DNA of 64,000 bases from Streptomyces sp. RKND-216 (GCF_004795255.1 NZ_SSBQ01000002.1:1428001-1492000); one strand, 5' to 3'; shown: positions 44,741 through 53,448, counted from the stretch's first letter. Numbers and translations: made by a program. The notes: generated by a model not told the origin, from the letters alone.

Positions 44741-45617
44741 ATGCAGGCGACGGGGAAGATGCTGTCCGGAAACGGGCGCTGCAAGGATCTGGCGCGTGAG
44801 CTGCGAGCGTTGCGGGGGCGGAGCGGGCTGACGCTGGCCGCGCTCGCCGAGCGCACCTGCTACAGCAAGTCGTCGTGGGAGCGGTATCTCAACGGCAAAT
44901 CGGTGCCACCGGAGGCGGCGGTCAGGGCGTTCGCGTCGGCGGTGGGCGTGCCTCCGGGGCGGTTGCTGGTGCTGCACGGCCTGGCCGAGACGAACGAGGA
45001 ACGCACCGGGGCCCCGGCGGAGCCCGAGCCGGAGGCGTCAGGGCCCCCCGGTGGCGGACGGGCCACCGGTGCCCGCCGGACCACGGCAGGACGCGACCGG
45101 CCGGACGCGCCGCAGGCTCGCCGTGCCGGCCCTGTGCATACTCTTCGGTCTGCTCATGGGCGTGGCGACGGGAATCGGCGTCGCACTGCTCCCGGGCGAC
45201 GGCCGCACGGCGGCGGGGCCGGGGGCGTCCTCCCTCGCGGCGGAGCACCCGACGAACCAGGCACCCGGATGTGTGGGCTTCGGGTGCAACGGCAGGGACG
45301 CGGAACGCTTCGGCTGCCACCTGGAGGTCTGGACGGCCGCCGTGCGGAAGGTCGGCGCACGGTACGTCGAGCTGCGGTACAGCCCGGCGTGCCAGGCCGC
45401 CTGGGCGCGCGTCAGCTACGCCGACGTCGGGGACGCGGCCGTGGTCGAGGGACCGGAGGACCACAGCGCCCGTCGCACGATCGCCTACGGCCACGACGTC
45501 TACTCGCCGATGGTCGACGCACCCTTCCCCGCCTCCGCGCGCGCCTGCGTGACCCTGGCGGAGGGGCGGACGGTGTGCACGCCTCGCGGCGGGGCGTCCC
45601 CCGCCCCCCGCCGCGTC
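44741..45617 (+). pseudogene. XRE regulator with transmembrane-DUF2690 C terminus, frameshifted in a C6 run
   Basis: The N-terminal frame from ATG 44741 (GGGGGGA upstream) encodes an XRE HTH (LRGRSGLTLAALAERTCYSK, SWERYLNGKSVPPEAAVRAF). At the GGGCCCCCC run (45041-45049) the frame breaks. The continuing frame encodes a membrane helix (LAVPALCILFGLLMGVATGI) and an extracellular Cys-containing DUF2690-like domain (APGCVGFGCNGRDAERFGCH, ARYVELRYSPACQAAWARVS). One C fewer would restore a single 290-residue product of the standard architecture. The usual stop is also absent; the frame runs on into the next gene. The sequence at 45618-45837 holds no gene. Confidence 0.75.
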
Positions 45618-45837
45618 GCCGCACGAGACCGGATCCTGAGCGGACGCGATCCCGGGACACGGCTTCCCACGTCCCGTCAGGTCTCACCCGGCGCGGGAAA
45701 CCCGCTGTTCGGAGGCGTCCCGTCTCTTCCCGTCCCGGGACGGGCGGGATTCCTCGACGCCGTTGGGGCGCTCCGCGAAGCTCGTTCCATCAGCCCCGAC
45801 GAGGGGGCTGCCACCACCTACTGGGGGGAAACGAACC

Positions 45838-46209
45838 ATGCGACGACGCATCCTGCAGCGCGCAGCAGCACTGGCGTTCACGCTCGGCGCGCTGACCACG
45901 GTCGGCGCGACCGCCGCCCAAGCGGCGCCGACCGGGAGCACCTACCAGGGCTGCCCGTACGGCGCGGTGTGTATCTACCCGAACGCGTCCTGGAACAACG
46001 GCAACCCGGAGCACGTCTACTGGAGCTACGGCGCGCACAACCTCACGGACGAGTACGGCGTGCACCGCCTCTTCAACAACCAGTCCGGCGGCGCGACGGC
46101 CCGTACCTGCACCGGATTCAACGGCACCGGCTGCCAGGGATACCTGCAGGCCTACACCTACATCGACAAGGACCTGACGCCGATCAACTCCATCACGCTC
46201 CAGCCGTAA
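45838..46209 (+). CDS. Small secreted protein, peptidase-inhibitor I36-like
   Basis: This encodes 123 residues. A signal peptide (MRRRILQRAAALAFTLGALT, ending AQAAP) is followed by TYQGCPYGAVCIYPNASWNN, the Cys-Pro-x-G-x-x-C opening of I36-type/beta-gamma-crystallin-like secreted proteins. Four cysteines in total suggest two disulfides. GGGGGGAAA precedes the ATG. Inhibitor activity is a family inference. Confidence 0.8.
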   Translation: MRRRILQRAAALAFTLGALTTVGATAAQAAPTGSTYQGCPYGAVCIYPNASWNNGNPEHVYWSYGAHNLTDEYGVHRLFNNQSGGATARTCTGFNGTGCQGYLQAYTYIDKDLTPINSITLQP

Positions 46210-46251
46210 CGCCGTCCGGCGGCGACGGCGACACGCACGGTGACGTGCCGT

Positions 46252-46287
46252 GCCGGGCGGGTCTCCTCTGCGGGAGGCCCGCCCGGC
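46252..46287. terminator. Bidirectional hairpin terminator
   Basis: A 10-bp inverted repeat (GCCGGGCGGG with CCCGCCCGGC) has a loop that can pair further (CTCC with GGAG). It lies between the convergent I36-like and ATP-binding protein genes. Confidence 0.7.
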
Positions 46288-46319
46288 GGCGGTGGGAGAT
46301 ACCCCGGTGGACGGGCTGC

Positions 46320-46796
46320 TCAGCGGGCGAGCTCCGCCCACACGGTCTTGCCGACCGGCGTGCGGGGCTCGGCGCCCCAGTCGTCGGCGAGAGCCGCGAC
46401 GAGAAGCAGGCCGTAGCCCGACTCGGCCGGCCTCAGCGGCGCTCGGGCGGTGAGCGGCGGGTACCGCTCGTCGCGCGCGTCGGACACCTCGATGCGGACG
46501 GTCGTGGCGGTGACGGCGAGGGCGAGGGCGAAGTCGCGCCCGGCGACGTGCCCGTGGCGCACGGCGTTGGCGCAGAGCTCCCCCACGATCAGTTCGGCGT
46601 CACGGGTGACGCGGCTGTCGTACGGATGCCCCCACGCGTCCAGCCGTTCGGCGGCCAGCCGACGGGCCAGGCGCGCGCGCCCCGTCGGCTGGAGCTGAAA
46701 CGCATGCGGAAGGTGTGTGTCGCCGTGTGGGGTGGATTCTCTGCTTTCACAACGTGAGCGTGCCGTCACCCACCTAGCGTGAGGAAGGTTAGCCAT
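46320..46796 (-). CDS. ATP-binding protein (HATPase, Scr1-trio type)
   Basis: This encodes 158 residues with a HATPase_c_2 domain: DAELIVGELCANAVRHGHVA (N box) and AESGYGLLLVAALADDWGAE (G box). It diverges with a 68-base gap from an XRE/DUF397 pair, a conserved Streptomyces arrangement. The exact start is uncertain because no ribosome site precedes ATG 46796; an internal start before the FQLQPTGRARLARRL region is possible. Confidence 0.8.
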   Translation of the reverse strand: MANLPHARWVTARSRCESRESTPHGDTHLPHAFQLQPTGRARLARRLAAERLDAWGHPYDSRVTRDAELIVGELCANAVRHGHVAGRDFALALAVTATTVRIEVSDARDERYPPLTARAPLRPAESGYGLLLVAALADDWGAEPRTPVGKTVWAELAR

Positions 46797-46864
46797 GTGT
46801 ACCGTCCGGCCGTCCGTGCGCCGGTACGGGTGCTGTACGGGTCGGTGACGGGAAGTGGGCGACG

Positions 46865-47674
46865 GTGGCGCGGGCACAGACGAAGGTCGAGGCGTGGCGT
46901 TGCTATGGGCGCCTGTTGAAGCTCTTCCGGGAGCAGAAGCGTCTGACGCAGACGGAGTTGGCCGAGGCCGTGGGGTACTCCTACGAGCACACAGCGTCCG
47001 TTGAGGGCCGCCGCCCAGCCAAGCTGGACTTCACGGAAGCGGCGGAACGCGTCCTCCCGGCCAACGGCACCCTGCTCGCCCTCCAGGACGAGGTGGAGCT
47101 GGCGAAGCTGCCCGACTTCTTCCAGGACTTCGCGAAGCTCGAAGCAGAAGCAGTGAGCCGGTTCGAATACGAGCCCCAGATCGTTCCCGGACTGCTCCAG
47201 ACTGAGGCGTACGCCCGAAGCGTCCTCGCGGGCCACTGCCCGCCGCTGGACGAGGAAACCCGCGAACAGCACCTCGAAGCGCGACTTGGCAGGCAACGCC
47301 TTCTCACGCGCACGCCACTGGTGCAGTTCTCGTTCATTCTCTGGGAACCCGTGCTGCGCAATCCGGTCGGCGGCAAAGGCGCCCTGGGGGCTCAACTCCG
47401 GCGACTGGCAGGGCTCAAGGAACAGCCCAACGTTGAACTTCAGGTGCTCCCTGGGGACTACGGGATGCACCCTGGGCTGAACGGACCGATGGTGCTGCTG
47501 GAGACGAACGCTCACCGGCAGGTCGGGTACGTCGAGTCGCAGGAGGTGGGATGCCTGATCTCTGAGCTGCATAAGGTCAGCGCGTTCGCGCTGCGCTATG
47601 GGAAGCTTCGGTCGCTGGCCCTCAGTATGGAGGAGTCCGCACGGCTGATCGAGCGTGTAGTCGAGGAGCTATGA
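46865..47674 (+). CDS. Scr1-family XRE regulator (DUF5753)
   Basis: This encodes 269 residues with an N-terminal HTH (LKLFREQKRLTQTELAEAVG, YSYEHTASVEGRRPAKLDFT) and a C-terminal DUF5753 domain (EYEPQIVPGLLQTEAYARSV, EQPNVELQVLPGDYGMHPGL). The start is GTG 46865. It overlaps the DUF397 gene by 4 bases. In known trios the XRE and DUF397 proteins interact and tune antibiotic production or development. Confidence 0.93.
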   Translation: MARAQTKVEAWRCYGRLLKLFREQKRLTQTELAEAVGYSYEHTASVEGRRPAKLDFTEAAERVLPANGTLLALQDEVELAKLPDFFQDFAKLEAEAVSRFEYEPQIVPGLLQTEAYARSVLAGHCPPLDEETREQHLEARLGRQRLLTRTPLVQFSFILWEPVLRNPVGGKGALGAQLRRLAGLKEQPNVELQVLPGDYGMHPGLNGPMVLLETNAHRQVGYVESQEVGCLISELHKVSAFALRYGKLRSLALSMEESARLIERVVEEL

Positions 47675-47859
47675 AGACCGAGTTGGCCTGGTACAGGAGC
47701 AGCTACAGCGGCAGCGGCGGCGGAAACTGCGTAGAGGTCGCCGACGCACCGGATGCCATCCGGGTCCGGGACTCGAAGGTGGGCGAGCGGGGGCCGCAGG
47801 TCGCCGTCAAAGCTCTGGCCTGGGCTTCTTTCGTGAAGTTCGCCGCGAAGCAGGGCTAA
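47671..47859 (+). CDS. DUF397 protein
   Basis: This encodes 62 residues with the classic DUF397 pattern: LAWYRSSYSGSGGGNCVEVA and IRVRDSKVGERGPQVAVKAL. The ATG overlaps the Scr1 stop (ATGA). The partner protein is the upstream XRE regulator. Confidence 0.95.
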   Translation: MKTELAWYRSSYSGSGGGNCVEVADAPDAIRVRDSKVGERGPQVAVKALAWASFVKFAAKQG

Positions 47860-47982
47860 TCGGGTGTACCGTGCGTCACGTCACGTCACGTTCCGTCTCC
47901 GTAGCGACGGAAGCGGCCCCTAGCACGGTGCGCGAACACCAGCTAAGGGCCTACACCGACGAGTGGATAAGGCCCACTGACG

Positions 47983-48424
47983 ATGCCCAGCCAGGTTAGC
48001 GCGCTCGCGCGCGCCCCGTTCCTCCAGACCCCCGAAGACCTCATCGACGACCCCGCGCTCAGCGACGCCGCCCTCCGGCTGCTGCAAGCCCTGGTCAAAC
48101 TCCCGCCCCGCAACCGGCGCAACAGCGACGCCGTCGCCACCTCCCTGCGCATGGGCAAGGACAAACTCAACGCCGCCCGCAAATGCCTGCGCGCACACGG
48201 CCACTGGCACGCCCGCAAACGCCAGAACCTCCCGCCGTCTGGGAGCACGCCTGGTCAACGCCCTCGCCTGGATCCCCCAACCGGCGACCGGGCAACCCGC
48301 CCCACGGCCCACCCGGCGATGACCCCCCGAAGGGGACAGGACACAGAAGAACCACACCCTCCTCCACACCCTCCGCCGCACCGAACCCCGCCTCGCCCTC
48401 CACGCCGCCGCAGGCACTGGCTGA
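47983..48424 (+). pseudogene. Decayed HTH-domain gene with multiple frameshifts
   Basis: The first frame has a well-formed N terminus (LIDDPALSDAALRLLQALVK, then LPPRNRRNSDAVATSLRMGK and LRAHGHWHARKRQN), a winged-helix domain common in Streptomyces. The C-terminal half loses coherence. A second frame gives PGDDPPKGTGHRRT, and a third gives LLHTLRRTEPRLALHAA and stops at 48424, as intact homologues would order these pieces. At least two frameshifts separate them. A 178-residue product in the first frame would be junk after residue about 75. Confidence 0.7.
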
Positions 48425-48546
48425 CGGACCCCCGGACGCAGGCGGTCACCGCTGCTCACCCGGTCGCGTGTACGCAGCGTTGTGCAAGGTGCGGCTCACT
48501 GGGTACGCGGGCAGAGTGAGGACGTAGCGAGAGAGGTGTTCATCAG

Positions 48547-49566
48547 ATGATCCTTCGTCGAGTTGCCCGTCCCTTGTTGGCTGCGACCTTCGTGTACGGC
48601 GGGATCAGTGCCCTGCGTGCGGTGGAGGCCCACGCACAGGCCGCCAAACCGGTACTGGACCAGACCGTCGGCAGGTACGAGGACCAGATCCCGGACAACG
48701 TGCCCACGGATGCCGAGACGCTGGTCAAGATCGACGCCGCCGTGAAGATCGCGGCAGGGTCGGCGCTGGCCTTCGGCAAGGCGCCGCGCGCGGCGGCGCT
48801 CTTCCTCCTGGGCAGTCTGATCCCGACCACCGCGGCCACCCACCGCTTCTGGGAGGAGTCGGACCCGGAGGCCCGGGAGCAGCAGCTCGTGCACTTCCTG
48901 AAGAACTGCGGGCTGGCGGGTGGGCTGCTGCTCGCCGCGGCCGACACGCACGGCAAGCCGTCCGCGGCATGGCTGGCGCGGCACGGCGCGCACACGGCCG
49001 GCAAGCGCATCGGCACCGCCGGGCACGCGGCCGAGCTGTACGCCGTGCACGCCCTGAAGCACCACAAGAAGAACGCCAAGCGCGGCGCCAAGCTGGCGAA
49101 GAGCATGGGCAAGGGCGGCACCAGGGGCAAGGTCTTCGGCCGGTCGAAGAAGAGTGGTCTCCAGAAGGTGCAGCACGCGGTTCTGGACGCTCAGCACGCC
49201 GTGCTGGAGGCTCAGCACGACGGCATGCGCAAGGGTCGGAAAGCCTGGGGGAAGTCCAGGAAGCACGGGCTCAAGAAGGCCCAGCACAGCCTGGCGCAAG
49301 CCCAGAAGCAGCGGGACGACCTCGCCAAGAAGGCGCGGCAGGGCGCCAGGCAGGCGAAGAAGTCCGACCTTGCCAAGAAGGCCCGGGACGGCGTCAAGCA
49401 GGCACGGAAGGCGGATCTGGCGAAGACGGCCCGGCACAGTGCCCGGCAGGCACGCACGTCGGACCTGGGCAAGCGCGCCGAGCACCGCGTACGTGCCGCA
49501 CAGCACGTGACGCAGGCCCGGGCCGAGCAGGCCCGCGGCTACGCCCGCGGCGCCCTGTCCCACTGA
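48547..49566 (+). CDS. DoxX-family membrane protein with long basic repeat tail
   Basis: This encodes 339 residues. Residues 1-155 are a DoxX-like four-helix membrane domain (LLAATFVYGGISALRAVEAH, AAALFLLGSLIPTTAATHRF, FLKNCGLAGGLLLAAADTHG). From about residue 170 the chain becomes Lys/Arg/Ala-rich, with QHAVLDAQHAVLEAQHD and then four 16-residue repeats starting at 49318 (DLAKKARxxxRQAKKS type). A basic tail of this length is not standard for DoxX and suggests binding to nucleic acid or acidic polymers. The ATG is preceded by GAGAGAGG. Confidence 0.85.
   Translation: MILRRVARPLLAATFVYGGISALRAVEAHAQAAKPVLDQTVGRYEDQIPDNVPTDAETLVKIDAAVKIAAGSALAFGKAPRAAALFLLGSLIPTTAATHRFWEESDPEAREQQLVHFLKNCGLAGGLLLAAADTHGKPSAAWLARHGAHTAGKRIGTAGHAAELYAVHALKHHKKNAKRGAKLAKSMGKGGTRGKVFGRSKKSGLQKVQHAVLDAQHAVLEAQHDGMRKGRKAWGKSRKHGLKKAQHSLAQAQKQRDDLAKKARQGARQAKKSDLAKKARDGVKQARKADLAKTARHSARQARTSDLGKRAEHRVRAAQHVTQARAEQARGYARGALSH
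49318..49509 (+). repeat. Four 48-bp coding repeats in the DoxX tail
   Basis: Units begin at 49318, 49366, 49414 and 49462, exactly 48 bp apart. Each encodes D-L-(A/G)-K-x-A followed by a basic stretch. Similarity at DNA level is imperfect, so the array is old or under selection at protein level. Confidence 0.8.
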
Positions 49567-49626
49567 CGCCCCGTTCCACTGACGCCGGGCGCTCCCCGGG
49601 CGCGCGCGTTCCCGCAAGCCGGATGC

Positions 49627-49667
49627 GGCGGGGGCGGACGGTTCACAGCGAACCGTCCGCCCCCGCC
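49627..49667 (+). terminator. Strong 18-bp hairpin terminator after the DoxX gene
   Basis: GGCGGGGGCGGACGGTTC (49627-49644) pairs perfectly with 49650-49667 around an ACAGC loop, 60 bases after the stop. It separates the DoxX gene from the VWA gene. Confidence 0.88.
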
Positions 49668-49744
49668 GTCGTGTGCGTCTAGGCTCGGCGGTACCGACGG
49701 CACAGCTCCGGGAGTACGGCCCCGGAGGACGAGGGGGCATTGCC

Positions 49745-50497
49745 ATGGCGATCGACTACGTGAAGCGGCCGGAGGGCGGCGGCGGAGGAGCCGCGCTCAG
49801 CCTGGAGAAGATGCAGCAGGCCGCGCCGGGCCTCGTGAGTCTGTACAAGCAGGCCGCCGTCAGCCTGGAGAAGCGGCGGCTGAGCGGCGTACGGGCGGCG
49901 GTGTACCTGGTGCTGGACCGGTCGGGGTCCATGCGCCCCTACTACCGGGACGGTTCGGCGCAGCGGCTGGCCGAGCAGACTCTCGGACTCGCGGCGCACT
50001 TCGACGACGACGGCCGCGTGCCGGTGGTGTTCTTCTCCACCGGGGTGGACGGTGTGGCCGAGGTGTCGCTGACGGACTACGCGGGCCGCATCGGGGCGCA
50101 GCACGAGGCGTTGGGGCACATGGGCCGGACGAACTACCACCTGGCGATGCAGGCTGTGGTGGACCACTACCGGGCGAGCGGGGCGAGCGACCCGGCGTTC
50201 GTGGTGTTCCAGACGGACGGCGGCCCGACGTCGAAGTCGGCGGCGGAGCGGGTGCTGTGCGAGAGTGCGGCGTTGCCGCTCTTCTGGCAGTTCGTCGGGT
50301 TCGGCGCGGACGAGTTCCGGTTCCTGCGGAAGCTGGACGCCCTTCCGGTGCCGGCGAAGCGGGTGGTGGACAACGCGGGATTCCTGTCGCTGGGCGCCGA
50401 TCCGCTCGGCTGGTCGGACGCCGCTCTGTACGAGGGACTGACCGACGAGTTCCCGCAGTGGCTCGCCGCGGCCCGCGCCGCGGGCGTACTGCGCTGA
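49745..50497 (+). CDS. VWA-domain protein (TerF/TerY-like)
   Basis: This encodes 250 residues with a von Willebrand A domain. The MIDAS residues are intact: D58-x-S-x-S in VLDRSGSMRPYY, Thr in GHMGRTNYHLA and Asp in VVFQTDGGPTS. FWQFVGFGADEFRFLRKLDA and the C-terminal YEGLTDEFPQWLAAAR are typical of tellurite-resistance-type VWA proteins. It likely acts in the cytoplasm as a metal-dependent scaffold. No ter cluster flanks it. Confidence 0.9.
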   Translation: MAIDYVKRPEGGGGGAALSLEKMQQAAPGLVSLYKQAAVSLEKRRLSGVRAAVYLVLDRSGSMRPYYRDGSAQRLAEQTLGLAAHFDDDGRVPVVFFSTGVDGVAEVSLTDYAGRIGAQHEALGHMGRTNYHLAMQAVVDHYRASGASDPAFVVFQTDGGPTSKSAAERVLCESAALPLFWQFVGFGADEFRFLRKLDALPVPAKRVVDNAGFLSLGADPLGWSDAALYEGLTDEFPQWLAAARAAGVLR

Positions 50498-50525
50498 GCC
50501 CGGCCCGGCACCCGCGCGGACCCCG

Positions 50526-51014
50526 CTACCGGGGGTCGGGCAGCCTCATCTCGAACCAGGTGGACTTGCCGCGCGGCAGCAGGTCCACACCCCAGCGGTC
50601 GGCGAGGCGGTCCACGAGCCAGAGGCCCCGTCCGCTGGTGTCCATCTCCGTGACGGGCAGCAGGCAGGGCAGGCCGCGCGAGGGGTCGCGGACCTCGACG
50701 CGCAGCCGGCCGCGCCGGCGGTGCATACGCAGGCCGAAGGTGCTCGCGCCCGTGTGGCGTACGGCGTTGCCGACGAGCTCGGAGACCAGCAGCACGGCGT
50801 GCTCGGCGGTGGTGGCGGGGGCGGCCCAGCCCTGACGCAGCACGGCTTCGGCGAGGCGCCGCGCGGTGGCCGCGGACTCCGGGCGGTTGGGCAGCCGCAC
50901 CTCGTCGCGCGTCGGGTCGCCCACGAGTTCCACGACGGCGCCGAGGGTCGGCGGACTGCCAAGGCCACCCAGGACGACTCCCGTCTCCGTCGCTGCTCCG
51001 GTCATGCTCGCCAC
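50526..51014 (-). CDS. ATP-binding HATPase protein (anti-sigma-like)
   Basis: This encodes about 162 residues. The HATPase domain holds HAVLLVSELVGNAVRHTGAS (N box) and GRGLWLVDRLADRWGVDLLP (G box). The N-terminal 45 residues are Gly/Thr-rich. I take GTG 51014 as the start because GAGAGGG lies upstream; ATG 51005 is equally possible. It is the third HATPase of this type in the window and converges on the VWA gene. Confidence 0.82.
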   Translation of the reverse strand: MASMTGAATETGVVLGGLGSPPTLGAVVELVGDPTRDEVRLPNRPESAATARRLAEAVLRQGWAAPATTAEHAVLLVSELVGNAVRHTGASTFGLRMHRRRGRLRVEVRDPSRGLPCLLPVTEMDTSGRGLWLVDRLADRWGVDLLPRGKSTWFEMRLPDPR

Positions 51015-51307
51015 GTCACCCTCTCCGGCCATGCGGACCATCATGGCGCGTGCAAGCACACTTCGTGGCTGTTCCGGAATATTGCCGACCTGGGAGTCAG
51101 GTCGGAGATCTCCGGATCTGGCATATGCCGTGACCCCCTCGGCCACCCTGATCACGTCGATGACCAGCGACTACGTTCCGCGCAGGCATGATCACTACCC
51201 GTCCGGGAGTGCGTGACACCTCCTCCCGAGAACGGCGAAGGGGTGACGCGCGGGCGGCATGCGCCACCCCACGCCACCCCCGGCCGTTCGAGAGCCTCGC
51301 GGACGGG

Positions 51308-52075
51308 TCAGCGGAACCTGGCCTTGCCCGGGCCGTCCTCCACGAAGCTGCGCATGCCGGTCTCCCGGTCCTCGGTGGCGAACAGGCCCGCGAACCAGTT
51401 GCGTTCGATGGTCAGGCCGGTGTCGATGTCCGTCTCCAGCCCCGCGTCGACCGACTCCTTGGCCGCGCGCAGCGCCATGGCCGGGCCCGCGGCGAGCTTC
51501 GCGGCCCACGCGTGCGCCGCCTCGTACACCTCGGCGTCCGGCACGACCCGGTCGACCAGGCCGAGGGTGAGCGCCTCATCCGCCTTGACCTGGCGTCCGG
51601 TGAAGATGAGGTCCTTCGCCTTGGCCGGACCGACCAGGCGGGACAGGCGCTGCGTGCCCCCGGCTCCAGGAATCAGGCCGAGCAGGATCTCCGGCTGGCC
51701 GAGCTTGGCCTTCTCGCCCGCGATGCGGATGTCCGCGCACAGCGCCAGCTCGCAGCCACCGCCGAGTGCGTAGCCGGTGACGGCGGCGACGACCGGCTTG
51801 GGGATGCGGGCCACCGCCGTGAAGGCGTCCTGGAGCCCCTTGGACCGGGCGACCATCGCCGCGTGGTCCATGCGCTGCATCTCCTTGATGTCCGCGCCGG
51901 CCGCGAACACCTTCTCGCCGCCGTAGATCACGACCGCGCGGACGTCCTCACGGGCGGTCGCCTCGTGGGCGAGTTCGAGGAGCCGGTCCTGGGTGGCGAC
52001 ATCCAGGGCGTTCATCGGCGGGCGGTCCAGGCGGAGGGTGCCGACGCCGTCGGCCACTTCGAGAGTCACAGTCAT
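51308..52075 (-). CDS. Enoyl-CoA hydratase/isomerase
   Basis: This encodes 255 residues of the crotonase fold: AAGADIKEM forms the oxyanion hole with VTGYALGGGCELALCADI. Glu109 and Glu129 (GQPEILLGLIPGAGGTQRL) are the two catalytic glutamates expected for a hydratase, so fatty-acid beta-oxidation or related catabolism is likely. A -10 TAACCT ends six bases before the ATG, so the mRNA may be leaderless. Confidence 0.95.
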   Translation of the reverse strand: MTVTLEVADGVGTLRLDRPPMNALDVATQDRLLELAHEATAREDVRAVVIYGGEKVFAAGADIKEMQRMDHAAMVARSKGLQDAFTAVARIPKPVVAAVTGYALGGGCELALCADIRIAGEKAKLGQPEILLGLIPGAGGTQRLSRLVGPAKAKDLIFTGRQVKADEALTLGLVDRVVPDAEVYEAAHAWAAKLAAGPAMALRAAKESVDAGLETDIDTGLTIERNWFAGLFATEDRETGMRSFVEDGPGKARFR

Positions 52076-52097
52076 ACGGGCAGGTTAGCGTTCGTTC

Positions 52098-52156
52098 ACA
52101 CGCCTCGGTCCACGCACCCGGCGCGAAGGGCGCCGGGTGCGTGGACCGAGGCGTGT
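52098..52156 (-). terminator. 27-bp hairpin terminator after the L,D-transpeptidase gene
   Basis: 52098-52124 pairs perfectly with 52130-52156 around a five-base loop. It lies 20 bases after the L,D-transpeptidase stop and only 23 bases from the next start codon, so its base overlaps the -35 region of the enoyl-CoA hydratase gene. Confidence 0.9.
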
Positions 52157-52176
52157 CGGCAGGGCCGCCCGCAGGG

Positions 52177-53448
52177 CTACTGCTCGGCGGTCCATTCCTC
52201 CCAGGACATGTTCCAGGCGTTGAGGCCGTTGTCCGGGGCGATGGTCTCCGGGTCGGCGGAGTTCTTCACCTGCACGACGTCGCCGATGAGGGAGTTCTCG
52301 AAGAACCAGGCGGCCGCCGCCTTCTCGTCCCAGCCGCCGCGCACGTCGTCCAGGCCGATGCAGCCGTGGCTGGTGTTCGCGGAGCCGAATGTGGCCGACG
52401 AGGCCCAGTAGTTGCCGTGGATGAAGGTGCCGGACGTGGACAGCCGCATCGCGTGCGGCACGTCCTCGATGTCGTACTCGCCCTCGCCGTCGTCGTCCGT
52501 GAAGCCGACCGTCGCGCCGTTCATCCGGGTGACCACGTGCTTCTCGCTGATCACCATGATGCCGTTGTACGTGGGCGTGGCCGGGGCGCCGGCGCTGATC
52601 GGCACCGTCCGCAGCTTCTTCCCGTCACGGGTGACCGTCATCGTCTTCTTCTTCGCATCGACCACGCTGACCTGCGAGCGGCCGATCTCGAAGGTGACCG
52701 ACTTCTTCTGCGACCCGTAGACGCCGTCCGCGCCCTCCACGCCGTCGAGGTCGAGGTCGAGCGCAACCTCGGTGCCGGCCGCCCAGTACTCCTCGGGACG
52801 GAAGTCGAGGCGCTGGTTGCCGAACCAGTGGCCCTCGATGTCCACCTCGGGCTCCGCGGTCACGGAGATGGCCTTCTCCACGGCCTCCAGGTCCTCGATG
52901 GCCCGGTTGAAGCTGATCGAGACCGGCATGCCGACACCGACCTTGTCGCCGTCCTCCGGCTGGAAGAAGCCGACGAAGGAGTCGCCGGGAACGAGGGTGG
53001 AGAACTTCGCGTTCTCGGCGGCCTTCCGCCCCTCGGAGTCGGTGGCGACCGCGTTCACGGTGTAGGTCGTCTTGGTCCGCAGGTGCCCCTCGGGCTTCCA
53101 CGCGCCGCCGTCGGCGGTGATCTCGCCGGGCACCTTCTCGCCGTCCGCGGTGCGCACCACGACCTCGGTGAGCTTCCCCTTCTCGGCGCTCACCGCCAGT
53201 TCGCCCGTGGTCGCGACGCCGTCGGCGCCGTCCTCCGGAGCGATGGTGACGACCGCCTCGGACGGCCCGGTCGGCTTCGCCTTCTCCGGAGTCCGTTCGT
53301 CGGCGGCGCTGTTGCCACCCCCGCAGGACGACACCACCAGCAGCAGTACGACGAGGAGGACGACGAGTCCCGCCGCCCCTCCCCCTATGAGGCGGGCCCG
53401 GCCGCCCGCCCGTGCCTCCGCCCCGGCAAGTATGGCCTTGAGTTCCAC
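52177..53448 (-). CDS. L,D-transpeptidase lipoprotein with Ig-like domains
   Basis: This encodes 423 residues. A membrane segment (LVVLLVVLLLVVSSC) has a lipobox Cys at residue 42. Two Ig-like domains follow (about 60-250), then a YkuD catalytic domain with His344 (TFIHGNYW) and nucleophile Cys363 (NTSHGCIGL). Such enzymes make 3-3 peptidoglycan cross-links, important in Streptomyces and mycobacteria. The start is GTG 53448. The C-terminal WNMSWEEWTAEQ tail is also family-typical. Confidence 0.95.
   Translation of the reverse strand: MELKAILAGAEARAGGRARLIGGGAAGLVVLLVVLLLVVSSCGGGNSAADERTPEKAKPTGPSEAVVTIAPEDGADGVATTGELAVSAEKGKLTEVVVRTADGEKVPGEITADGGAWKPEGHLRTKTTYTVNAVATDSEGRKAAENAKFSTLVPGDSFVGFFQPEDGDKVGVGMPVSISFNRAIEDLEAVEKAISVTAEPEVDIEGHWFGNQRLDFRPEEYWAAGTEVALDLDLDGVEGADGVYGSQKKSVTFEIGRSQVSVVDAKKKTMTVTRDGKKLRTVPISAGAPATPTYNGIMVISEKHVVTRMNGATVGFTDDDGEGEYDIEDVPHAMRLSTSGTFIHGNYWASSATFGSANTSHGCIGLDDVRGGWDEKAAAAWFFENSLIGDVVQVKNSADPETIAPDNGLNAWNMSWEEWTAEQ

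Noticed and set aside
47874..47891. CGTCA tandem repeat after the DUF397 gene as a CRISPR or iteron
   Set aside because: There are only three 5-bp units with no spacers or origin-like context; simple sequence slippage is enough.
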